From contig FR887225.1 of the NCBI GenBank assembly GCA_000436735.1, forward strand, positions 33,097-39,424: 6,328 nucleotides of DNA, in the 5' to 3' direction. Made by a program: the position numbers and the translations under genes. The notes under the pieces are model-generated. The model did no database searches and had not been told where the DNA came from. It saw only the letters and a list, made by a program, of their open reading frames with translations. This document shows positions 1 to 5,748 of the stretch, piece by piece. Within the stretch, counting starts at the first letter, position 1, and each line of letters opens with the position of its first letter. This stretch comes from Firmicutes bacterium CAG:170. Lineage in GTDB: Bacteria > Bacillota > Clostridia > Oscillospirales > Oscillospiraceae.

Positions 1-1135
<1,135 letters not shown>

Positions 1136-1141
1136 AATACT

Positions 1142-1166
1142 CTCCTTCCGGAGCGCAGCGCGCTCC
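1142..1166 (-). promoter_or_regulatory. metK ribosome binding site with adjoining hairpin
   Basis: The Shine-Dalgarno AAGGAG (1142-1147) is preceded, two bases upstream, by a perfect 7-bp hairpin (GGAGCGC, loop GCT, GCGCTCC; 1150-1166). The CTCC at the end of the 3' arm can instead pair with the GGAG of the Shine-Dalgarno across a GGAA tetraloop (1142-1153), so the two pairings exclude each other. The sequence shows both pairings. A role in translation is inference. Confidence 0.6.
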
Positions 1167-1182
1167 CTTTTGCCGGGAAATG

Positions 1183-1214
1183 AAAAAATGCGCTTTGCGG
1201 CAGGCAAAGCGCAT
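1183..1214 (-). terminator. Intrinsic terminator of the SAM-I riboswitch
   Basis: Read on the minus strand, ATGCGCTTTGC and GCAAAGCGCAT form a perfect 11-bp stem around a CTGCC loop (1188-1214), followed at once by a run of six T (the first within the stem). It lies between the SAM-I aptamer and metK, which is where the expression platform of an S-box transcriptional riboswitch belongs. When SAM is bound, transcription should stop here before metK. I could not settle the competing antiterminator by eye. Confidence 0.95.
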
Positions 1215-1227
1215 CGGATTTCGATTT

Positions 1228-1320
1228 CCTCATCTTTCGATCACTTCGCCGGATTTGGCACCTTGCAGATGCAGGTTGCCGGACTTCATAGGGCCGTTCC
1301 CTCAGTCGCTCTTGATAAGG
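1228..1320 (-). promoter_or_regulatory. SAM-I (S-box) riboswitch aptamer
   Basis: The minus strand carries the S-box signature: CCTTATCAAGAG, then GAGGGAACGGCCCTATGAAG, CCGGCAACCTGCA and AAGGTGCCAAATCC. The closing stem P1 is visible as CCTTATC (1314-1320) against GATGAGG (1228-1234), seven pairs with one G-U. P3 is visible as the ACCTGCA/TGCAAGGT arm. It lies in the metK leader, upstream of an intrinsic terminator. From the known family, SAM binding stabilises P1 and favours termination, so metK is switched off when SAM is plentiful. Confidence 0.96.
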
Positions 1321-1334
1321 CGTGTTCAATTGCT

Positions 1335-1349
1335 GCGGCATTTTGCCGC
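1335..1349 (-). other. Hairpin at the 5' end of the metK leader
   Basis: A perfect 6-bp stem GCGGCA/TGCCGC with an AAA loop lies between the -10 box and the aptamer, at or within a base or two of the predicted transcription start (about 1350). It is not part of the SAM-I consensus and has no T tract, so it is not a terminator. A role in protecting the RNA 5' end is only a guess. Confidence 0.55.
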
Positions 1350-1356
1350 TGATTGT

Positions 1357-1385
1357 ATTATTACAGAGAAAAACGGCTTTGTCAA
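1357..1385 (-). promoter_or_regulatory. metK promoter (sigma-A type)
   Basis: On the minus strand a perfect -35 TTGACA (1380-1385) is followed after 17 bases by AATAAT (1357-1362), which matches five of six bases of the -10 consensus. Transcription should start near 1350. That places the SAM-I aptamer at the start of a leader of about 215 bases. The spacing and the riboswitch position support each other. Confidence 0.85.
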
Positions 1386-1401
1386 GACGGAATACGTTTA
1401 T

Positions 1402-1413
1402 TTTTCCGGAAAA
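1402..1413. repeat. 12-bp palindrome TTTTCCGGAAAA in the metK divergent region
   Basis: TTTTCCGGAAAA is a perfect palindrome, 16 bases upstream of the metK -35 box and about 54 bases upstream of the weak candidate promoter of the divergent membrane-protein gene. Related cores (TTTCCCGGAAA and ATTCCGGAAA) occur in the other divergent region near 4726-4757. It could be a regulator site. It could also be chance, since the motif is short. Confidence 0.4.
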
Positions 1414-1466
1414 TCTGTCCATACTTAAAAAGCGGGCCGCGTTGGAGAGAATTCACAATTTGTCTG

Positions 1467-1495
1467 TAGACTTTGCGGCGCGGGTCTGATAGGAT
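1467..1495 (+). promoter_or_regulatory. Candidate promoter of the rhomboid-like gene (weak)
   Basis: TAGACT (1467-1472) and TAGGAT (1490-1495) are separated by 17 bases, and each matches four of six consensus bases. The implied start near 1502 leaves a leader of only about 18 bases, just enough to hold the ribosome binding site. This is the best pair in the region but it is weak, and a non-sigma-A promoter is possible. Confidence 0.3.
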
Positions 1496-1519
1496 AAAAC
1501 GGAGATCGGAGGGAATGAA

Positions 1520-2383
1520 ATGAATGAGCTTCGCAAGCGCTTTGAGCGCTTTTTTCTGAAAAACAGAGATAAGGGCATCCCGAATCTGATGCTGGTCATT
1601 GCCATAGGCAATCTGGCGGTCTATGTGTTCTCGCTGATCGACCCCAGCAACCTTGTCTACAGCTACCTCTGCTTCAGCCGCGCCGCGATCCTGAAGGGGC
1701 AGGTCTGGCGGCTCGTTACCTATGTGTTCACCTATCTGCTGGATACGCGCGGATGGTCGTTCTTTCTCAGCCTTGTGTCGCTGTTCTGCTTCTATCAGTT
1801 TGGAAGAATTCTGGAGCAGTATTGGGGCCGGTTCAAATTCAACCTCTATTATCTGACCGGCGTTGTGCTGATGGACCTTGCGGCGCTGCTCCTCGGCGGA
1901 CAGGCCACGACGGAATATCTGAACATCAGCCTCTTCCTCGCGGTGGCGACCATCGCGCCGGAGGCGAAGGTCATGCTCTATTTCATTATTCCCATTAAGA
2001 TGAAATATATGGCGTGGGTCTATCTCGGCTTCACGGCGCTGAGCGTGGTGAGCACCTATCTGTCCAACCCGTATTCGCTGGCATGGCTGTTCCCGCTGCT
2101 GGCGCTGCTCAACTACTTCCTTTTCTTCGGCAGCGACATCCGGAACGTGTTCACGACCAGCCCGAGACGGAAGGCGCCCCGCCAGCCGCACGCACGTCCC
2201 AATCCGAACTGGGCGAACGGCTATCAGAGCAAGACCGGCGAACGGCCCTATCGGCACAAATGCACCGTCTGCGGCCGGACGGATACGGAATATCCGAATC
2301 TGGAGTTCCGGTACTGCTCGAAATGCAAGGGCTATTACTGCTACTGCATCGATCACATCAACAATCACGTCCATATCCAATAA
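1520..2383 (+). CDS. Rhomboid/derlin-like membrane protein without catalytic residues, with a Cys/His-rich C-terminal tail
   Basis: This 287-residue protein appears to have about six membrane segments (roughly 21-42, 62-75, 79-96, 105-127, 133-160, 163-182 and 186-205; boundaries by eye), followed by a basic linker and a soluble tail. Rhomboid-fold marks are GQVWRLVTYVFTY (60-72, the WR loop) and GRILEQYWGRFKFNLYYLTG (95-114, resembling the LE..G...F..Y stretch). The GxSG serine motif is absent, and there is no histidine anywhere before residue 224, so it cannot be a serine protease of this family. The stretch at about 135-172 (APE...IIPIKMKYMAWVYLGF) recalls derlins. The tail has C248-x2-C251, C266-x2-C269, C274-x-C276, H279, H283 and H285, which suggests zinc binding. 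The start follows CGGAGGG with a six-base gap. It is monocistronic, divergent from metK, and ends at a terminator. Its function is unknown. Confidence 0.85.
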   Translation: MNELRKRFERFFLKNRDKGIPNLMLVIAIGNLAVYVFSLIDPSNLVYSYLCFSRAAILKGQVWRLVTYVFTYLLDTRGWSFFLSLVSLFCFYQFGRILEQYWGRFKFNLYYLTGVVLMDLAALLLGGQATTEYLNISLFLAVATIAPEAKVMLYFIIPIKMKYMAWVYLGFTALSVVSTYLSNPYSLAWLFPLLALLNYFLFFGSDIRNVFTTSPRRKAPRQPHARPNPNWANGYQSKTGERPYRHKCTVCGRTDTEYPNLEFRYCSKCKGYYCYCIDHINNHVHIQ

Positions 2384-2396
2384 CGCAGAGAAAATT

Positions 2397-2423
2397 CCCC
2401 GGCATGACGCGGTCATGCCGGGG
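2397..2423. terminator. Bidirectional intrinsic terminator between convergent genes
   Basis: CCCCGGCATGAC and GTCATGCCGGGG form a perfect 12-bp stem with a three-base GCG loop, 13 bases after the stop of the rhomboid-like gene. Downstream it reads ATATTTG on the plus strand and AATTTTC on the minus strand, so both T tracts are short. It lies between two genes that converge (the other stop is at 2435-2437) and probably serves both. Confidence 0.85.
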
Positions 2424-2434
2424 ATATTTGTCTG

Positions 2435-3007
2435 TCAGAGCAGAATCGGCTGGAGCTGTTCACCGCGGAGCGCGGCCTCGACCGTCTGCGGGAGCAGAGA
2501 GAAATCTGCGACGACGGAGCGCGGCTTTTTGTGCGGCGCGTCCTGACGCATGGGAACGAAGTAGTGGTGCCGGCGGGTGAGAAGCCTGCCGATGCTTTCC
2601 GCGTTCGCGGCCAGCGCGTCGTTGGAGGAAACGGCGAGAATGACGGGACGCTCATTGCGCAGATGCGCCTTGACGGCCAGCGTGACCGGCGTATCCGCGA
2701 TGCCGCAGGCGAGCTTGGCGAGCGTATTGCCAGTGGCGGGGGCGACGATCAGCGCGTCGAGCAGCTTCTTCGGCCCGATCGGCTCGACCTGCTCGATCGT
2801 GTCCCACACATCATGGCCGCAGATCGATTCCAGACGGCTGCGGAAGTGCGCCGCCGTCCCGAAACGGGTATCGGTCGAGGCGCTGGCCGGGGACAGGATC
2901 GGGATAATATCCGGGTACTGCGCCTTGAGCGCTTCCAGAGCGGTCAGGACGGGATCGAAGGTACAGAAGGACCCGCACATGGCGAAGCCCAGCGTAATGT
3001 TTTCCAT
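2435..3007 (-). CDS. spoVFB: Dipicolinate synthase subunit B
   Basis: With subunit A this flavoprotein-fold protein makes dipicolinic acid from the dihydrodipicolinate intermediate of lysine synthesis. Dipicolinate fills the spore core as a calcium chelate. The 190-residue product has the family's marks: GFAMCGSFCTF near the start (7-17), APATGNTLAKLACGIADTPV (89-108), AVKAHLRNERPVILAVSSND (111-130), and the PMRQDAPHKKPRSVVADF block (152-169). Length is normal for the family. The ATG follows a near-perfect AAAGGAGG with a short gap and starts 18 bases after the stop of spoVFA, so the two form one operon. The asd-dapG-dapA genes that follow in Bacillus subtilis are not here; the operon ends at the 2397-2423 terminator. 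Also called dpaB. Confidence 0.97.
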   Translation of the reverse strand: MENITLGFAMCGSFCTFDPVLTALEALKAQYPDIIPILSPASASTDTRFGTAAHFRSRLESICGHDVWDTIEQVEPIGPKKLLDALIVAPATGNTLAKLACGIADTPVTLAVKAHLRNERPVILAVSSNDALAANAESIGRLLTRRHHYFVPMRQDAPHKKPRSVVADFSLLPQTVEAALRGEQLQPILL

Positions 3008-3025
3008 AAATGCCTCCTTTTGGGG

Positions 3026-3862
3026 TCACGGAGTGAGGGTGCGGAGAATATGTTCCTTCAAAAGCTTTGCCGCGGACGCCGGGGCGACCCGGCCCGGAAG
3101 GCCCGGCGCGGTCAGATAGACGGGACGCTCCGGCGGCGTCAGGCCGGGCGCGAGACCGCCCGGCGCGGAGGCCAGATCGACGATCAGGCAGTCCGGACGC
3201 AGCGCGGCGATATGTTCCTCCAGAAGGACGGACGCGGGGACGGTATTGAACACGCAGTCGTACTGCCGCAGGCCGCGAAAATAGACGCCGGTGCGGTCGC
3301 TTTGCAGTCCGAGCGCCTCGGCAAGCGCGCAGTCCTCCGGGCGGCGGGCGCTGACCGTGACCTCTGCGCACAGACCGCGCAGGCGCAGACTGAGCGCCTT
3401 TCCGATCTTTCCGAAGCCGATCACAAGACAGCGGCTCCCGGAAAGCGTGATGGGCAGGCGTTCCATGGCAAGCTGGATCGCGCCCTCCGCCGTCGGGACG
3501 GCGTTTCCGGCGGCAAGCGCCGGGGAGAGCGTATAGTCGGAGAGCTGGACGGGGTACTGCGCAAGGGCCTCTGCGGCGGAGGCGAACGGCCCGCCGAATA
3601 CGAATGTTCCGGGCCGGAGCGATTCCAGGACCGGAATGAGCGGGAGCGGCTGCGGGTCGGCGCGGATCCAGCCGTCCTTTGTCAGCGCAGGCATGGGAAG
3701 CGCCAGCGCCTGCGCGCTTTTTACGGTCTGCTGGAGGCTGGAAAAGGTGTTTTCCAGCTCCGGCACCTGATAGACGGCGACCTCGAAGCCGCATTGGCGC
3801 AGCTCCTCCGCCAGCCAGCGCTGCCGGAGGTCGCCGCCGAGTATACTGATGCGTCTGAGCAT
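3026..3862 (-). CDS. spoVFA: Dipicolinate synthase subunit A
   Basis: This is the NAD(P)-binding subunit of dipicolinate synthase, acting in the mother cell during sporulation. The 278-residue protein opens MLRRISILGGDLRQ, as SpoVFA proteins do (IGGDxRQ). It then shows NAVPTAEGAIQLAM (120-133), a Rossmann loop VIGFGKIGKA (147-156; G149, G151, G154), LASAPGG (230-236) and APGLPGRVAP (252-261). I chose the ATG at 3862 because AGAAGGG lies just upstream and the protein then begins at the family's usual residue. An in-frame ATG eight codons earlier (3886) has no ribosome binding site and falls inside the likely -10 box. The stop is 18 bases before spoVFB. The upstream CAP gene is separated by its own terminator. 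Also called dpaA. Confidence 0.96.
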   Translation of the reverse strand: MLRRISILGGDLRQRWLAEELRQCGFEVAVYQVPELENTFSSLQQTVKSAQALALPMPALTKDGWIRADPQPLPLIPVLESLRPGTFVFGGPFASAAEALAQYPVQLSDYTLSPALAAGNAVPTAEGAIQLAMERLPITLSGSRCLVIGFGKIGKALSLRLRGLCAEVTVSARRPEDCALAEALGLQSDRTGVYFRGLRQYDCVFNTVPASVLLEEHIAALRPDCLIVDLASAPGGLAPGLTPPERPVYLTAPGLPGRVAPASAAKLLKEHILRTLTP

Positions 3863-3884
3863 GACATCCCTTCTTTCCTGCGCC

Positions 3885-3912
3885 ATTGTATGCCGGAGGC
3901 ACGCGGAATGGG
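3885..3912 (-). promoter_or_regulatory. Probable mother-cell sporulation promoter of spoVFA-spoVFB
   Basis: The minus strand reads GCATACAATG, with CATACAAT at 3885-3892. This matches the sigma-E -10 consensus of Bacillus subtilis (CATACAnT), and all but the last base of the sigma-K one (CATAnnnTA). Fourteen bases upstream is CCCATT (3907-3912), a poor -35 for either factor. The element lies between the terminator of the upstream gene and the ribosome binding site of spoVFA, where a promoter must be. Sigma-K is the usual factor for these genes, so the exact factor is open. Confidence 0.6.
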
Positions 3913-3940
3913 AAAAAGAAAACCGCTCCTTTGGAGCGGT
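3913..3940 (-). terminator. Intrinsic terminator of the CAP-domain gene
   Basis: On the minus strand ACCGCTCC and GGAGCGGT pair perfectly over eight bases around an AAA loop (3922-3940), followed by TTTCTTTTT. It lies 48 bases after the stop of the CAP gene and upstream of the spoVFA promoter, so it separates the two transcription units. The plus strand has no T tract after the stem, so it works in one direction. Confidence 0.93.
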
Positions 3941-3988
3941 AAAGAGAATCGGGTATGTATCTGTCTGTATGAAAGGAAGCGGGCTTCC

Positions 3989-4645
3989 TTACCCGACGAA
4001 CCACTGCGTCCAGTAGCCGCCGTCGGCGACGTAGCCGACGCCAAGCTCCGTATAGGACGCGGAGAGGATGTTGGCGCAGTGCCCCTCGGAGTTCATCCAT
4101 GCGCTTACGACGGCCTCAGGCGTGGAATAGCCCATGGCGATGTTCTCTCCGGCGTGGCTATAGGTGATGCCGAAGGACTTCATCATATCGAAGGGCGAGC
4201 CGTAGTTGGGGCTGGTGTGACTGAAATAGCCGCTGTCGTGCATGTCCTGCGACTTGACGCGGGCGTATTGGCAGAGGTCTGCACGGATCGAAAGCGCAGG
4301 CAGGCCATAGGAGGCGCGCTCGGCATTGACGAGCCGGACGACCACCTGCTCATAGGCCAGAACGCCGGGCGCGCTGCCGGGATCGTCCGGCTGCTCGGGC
4401 GTTTCGGGGATGTCGGGCTTTTCGGGTGTTTCCGGAGCGTCAGGCTCTTCGGGCGTTTCGGGAGTGCCGGGCTGCGCCGGCGTATCCGGCGTTTCGGACG
4501 GGCAGGACGGCTGCACGCAGGACGGGATCCAGCACCACAGGCGCGTGCCGCAGAAGCTCTCAGAGAAGTCGGCTGCGGAGACCGGGACGGCTGCGCAGGC
4601 GAAAACGACCAGCGCTGTCAGAAGTGTGATGATTTTTCTTTTCAT
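3989..4645 (-). CDS. Secreted CAP-domain (SCP/PR1, YkwD-like) protein
   Basis: The 218-residue product starts with a signal peptide: basic MKRK, a hydrophobic run, and a likely cut after VSA (22-24). A cysteine-rich patch follows (C32, C38, C43, C48). Next comes a Pro/Glu/Thr spacer with three 9-residue repeats of the form xPETPExPD (61-87), then a CAP domain from about 95 to the end. Domain marks are FSHTSPNYGSPFDMM (141-155), HAGENIAMG (164-172), AWMNSEGHCANIL (182-194) and a C-terminal YWTQWFVG. The conserved H143, E167 and H189 are present. The position that is usually Arg in the GHR motif is Cys190. The start has AAGGAGGT seven bases upstream; a longer open frame reaching back to 4831 would run across that site and is not used. 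Bacterial CAP proteins lie outside the membrane and most have no assigned activity. No partner is evident. Confidence 0.93.
   Translation of the reverse strand: MKRKIITLLTALVVFACAAVPVSAADFSESFCGTRLWCWIPSCVQPSCPSETPDTPAQPGTPETPEEPDAPETPEKPDIPETPEQPDDPGSAPGVLAYEQVVVRLVNAERASYGLPALSIRADLCQYARVKSQDMHDSGYFSHTSPNYGSPFDMMKSFGITYSHAGENIAMGYSTPEAVVSAWMNSEGHCANILSASYTELGVGYVADGGYWTQWFVG
4385..4465 (-). repeat. Three tandem 27-bp repeats coding for Pro/Glu spacer
   Basis: Three adjacent 27-base units (4385-4411, 4412-4438, 4439-4465) encode IPETPEQPD, APETPEKPD and TPETPEEPD in the CAP protein. They differ at several third positions and a few residues, so they are not a recent perfect duplication. Such spacers usually hold a domain away from the membrane or wall, and repeat number may vary between strains. 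Confidence 0.85.
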
Positions 4646-4717
4646 TGGTATTACCTCCTTGCTTTTCGTTTTACGCCAGAGGTTGGCAGATTGCAAGCTG
4701 TAAATCCTCCCAAAACG

Positions 4718-4757
4718 TGCAACGATTTCCCGGAAAAGATGCAACGAATTCCGGAAA
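4718..4757. repeat. Paired direct repeats, 22-bp period, upstream of the DUF4364 promoter
   Basis: TGCAACGATTTCCCGGAAA (4718-4736) is followed by TGCAACGAATTCCGGAAA (4740-4757). The two share TGCAACGA exactly and a near-palindromic TTCCGGAAA-like half. Their starts are 22 bases apart, about two helical turns. The second copy ends three bases before the presumed -35 region of the plus-strand promoter. This is the layout of an operator pair, but no binding protein can be named from the sequence. Confidence 0.7.
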
Positions 4758-4760
4758 CGC

Positions 4761-4790
4761 TTGTTTTTGACGGTGGAGCTGTGATATAAT
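4761..4790 (+). promoter_or_regulatory. Extended -10 promoter of the DUF4364/HTH operon
   Basis: TATAAT (4785-4790) is a perfect -10 box with a TG one base before it (TGATATAAT), an extended -10. The -35 is poor: TTGTTT at 4761-4766 with an 18-base gap. A better-looking TTGACG at 4767 leaves only 12 bases and is unlikely. Transcription should start near 4797. An in-frame ATG at 4789 lies inside this -10 box and so cannot be the start codon on this transcript. Confidence 0.8.
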
Positions 4791-4804
4791 GACGGAAAAT
4801 CAGG

Positions 4805-4848
4805 CTGCCGCAGGAAGATATTTCCGCGCACTGCGCGGACTGCGGCAG
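4805..4848 (+). other. Large leader hairpin upstream of the DUF4364 gene
   Basis: CTGCCGCAG (4805-4813) pairs perfectly with CTGCGGCAG (4840-4848). Inside, TCCGCGC (4823-4829) pairs with GCGCGGA (4833-4839) around an ACT loop, leaving a nine-base bulge on the 5' side only. The structure totals 16 pairs and begins about eight bases after the predicted transcript start. No T tract follows, so it is not a terminator, and the ribosome binding site at 4861 lies outside it. Its function is unknown. Confidence 0.65.
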
Positions 4849-4872
4849 ATCCGGAAAGGCAAGGTGCTGTTT

Positions 4873-5424
4873 ATGGAGGGACACGGCTTCATCCGCGATA
4901 TGCTGGACGTCAAGCTTTTGATCCTGTTCGTCGCATCCAAGGCGGCTTACCCGATGAGCCTGCAGAAGATATATGAACTGTGCTTTCAGGACGACCGACT
5001 GAGCTACTTTGATCTCAGCGTGGCCGTGCCGCAGATGGTGGACTCCGGCCATCTGGCGGAGATCGAAAAGGATCGCTTCGTCATTACCCAGAAGGGAAGA
5101 GAAGCAGAGGCCGTTACCGAGGACGGCATCGCCTACCCGGTCATGCAGCGGGCAAAAGCAGCCGTGGAACGCTTTAACAAGGAGGAAAAGATCGATCAGT
5201 TCATCAACACGGAGATCGTGCCGAAGGATGGGGGCGACTACTCGGTCGTGCTGGAGCTGAACGACGAGACCGGGGCGATCATGCGGCTGGAGCTGATGGC
5301 GCCGACGCAGCAGCAGGCCCGCGCACTGGCAAAGGCCTTCCGCACGAGAGCTGACCAGATCTATCAGGGGATCCTGAGCGGACTGCTGGAAAAGAAGCAG
5401 CCGGAAAACGATGCGAACTTATGA
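4873..5424 (+). CDS. DUF4364 family protein, probable winged-helix regulator
   Basis: The 183-residue protein matches the DUF4364 pattern of Clostridia from memory of the family. It has an opening GFIRDMLDVKLLILFV (5-20), a segment ISYFD-like LSYFDLSVAVPQMVDSGHL (43-61), and a basic turn VITQKGREAEAVTEDGIAYPV (70-90). The first 85 residues look like a winged-helix fold; the rest (about 120-172) is predicted strand then helix, with LELNDETGAIMRLEL. The start at 4873 is preferred: AAGGTG lies six bases upstream and the upstream in-frame ATG (4789) falls in the -10 box. The last 14 bases overlap the next gene, so the two are likely co-translated. The family has no established function; a DNA-binding role is inferred from the fold. 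Confidence 0.88.
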   Translation: MEGHGFIRDMLDVKLLILFVASKAAYPMSLQKIYELCFQDDRLSYFDLSVAVPQMVDSGHLAEIEKDRFVITQKGREAEAVTEDGIAYPVMQRAKAAVERFNKEEKIDQFINTEIVPKDGGDYSVVLELNDETGAIMRLELMAPTQQQARALAKAFRTRADQIYQGILSGLLEKKQPENDANL

Positions 5425-5626
5425 ACAGGCTGCGCGCATTCTCACGCAATGGATGGGAGAGCATCAGCTCACGGCGGCGGAATTTGCCAGAGAGGTCGGA
5501 ATGGACGCGGGGATCCTGCGCTCGATCCTGAACGGAAAGAAGAAAAGCATCAGCATCCGGAATCTCATGCAGATCGCAAAATTGCTCGGAGTCAGCCTGC
5601 AGCAGCTGATGGATATGCTCGGATGA
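5411..5626 (+). CDS. Small Xre/Cro-type helix-turn-helix protein
   Basis: A 71-residue protein that is almost entirely one HTH_3 domain. The helix-turn-helix is LTAAEFAREVGMDAGILRSI (20-39), followed by the basic turn LNGKKKSISIRN (40-51) and the closing helices LMQIAKLLGVSLQQLMDML (52-70). It has no sensor or oligomerisation domain. The start overlaps the end of the DUF4364 gene by 14 bases and there is no good ribosome binding site (only GGAAAA too close), so translation probably depends on coupling to the upstream gene. It may bind the repeats upstream of this operon, but nothing here proves it. No toxin partner is adjacent, which argues against an antitoxin. Confidence 0.85.
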   Translation: MRTYEQAARILTQWMGEHQLTAAEFAREVGMDAGILRSILNGKKKSISIRNLMQIAKLLGVSLQQLMDMLG

Positions 5627-5667
5627 ACGCATTCACAGAAAGTTTACCGCTCCGGCAGCTGCGCTTG

Positions 5668-5696
5668 TTGCATCGGAGGCAAAAAAGTGTTATACT
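5668..5696 (+). promoter_or_regulatory. hpf promoter, extended -10
   Basis: TATACT (5691-5696) with an upstream TG (TGTTATACT) gives an extended -10. TTGCAT (5668-5673) lies 17 bases upstream as a partial -35. Transcription should start near 5703. I see no terminator after the HTH gene (5627-5667), so read-through from the upstream operon may add to hpf expression. Confidence 0.7.
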
Positions 5697-5701
5697 ATGC
5701 G

Positions 5702-5717
5702 CAGAGGGAAACCTCTG
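5702..5717 (+). other. GNRA-tetraloop hairpin at the 5' end of the hpf transcript
   Basis: CAGAGG and CCTCTG form a perfect 6-bp stem closed by a GAAA tetraloop, at or within a base or two of the predicted transcript start. The ribosome binding site (AAAGGAG, 5734-5740) is left free. A stable first hairpin may slow 5'-end decay of the mRNA; this is inference. Confidence 0.6.
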
Positions 5718-5748
5718 AAACAGGTCCAATACGAAAGGAGCGGCGAAT

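Noticed and set aside
2811..4100. A 429-codon minus-strand open frame overlapping spoVFA, spoVFB and the CAP gene.
   Set aside because: It is a different reading frame of the same strand and runs through the CAP terminator and spoVFA promoter; the real genes occupy the other frames.
4668..4696. Possible CAP gene promoter: TTGCAA, 17 bases, TAAAAC on the minus strand.
   Set aside because: Each box matches only four of six bases, and the implied start falls next to the Shine-Dalgarno. I could not identify a convincing promoter for this gene.
4780..4786. CATTATA on the minus strand, resembling a forespore sigma-F/G -10 box for the CAP gene.
   Set aside because: It overlaps the perfect plus-strand TATAAT, which explains the bases, and no matching -35 is seen.
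2531..4789. A 752-codon open frame on the plus strand.
   Set aside because: It spans three well-supported minus-strand genes (spoVFB, spoVFA, CAP) plus two terminators and promoters, has an arginine/glycine-rich shadow composition, and has no convincing ribosome binding site.
4646..4831. A 62-residue N-terminal extension of the CAP protein.
   Set aside because: The ATG at 4645 has a perfect AAGGAGGT and is followed by a signal peptide. The extension would place that peptide inside the protein and crosses the opposite promoter.
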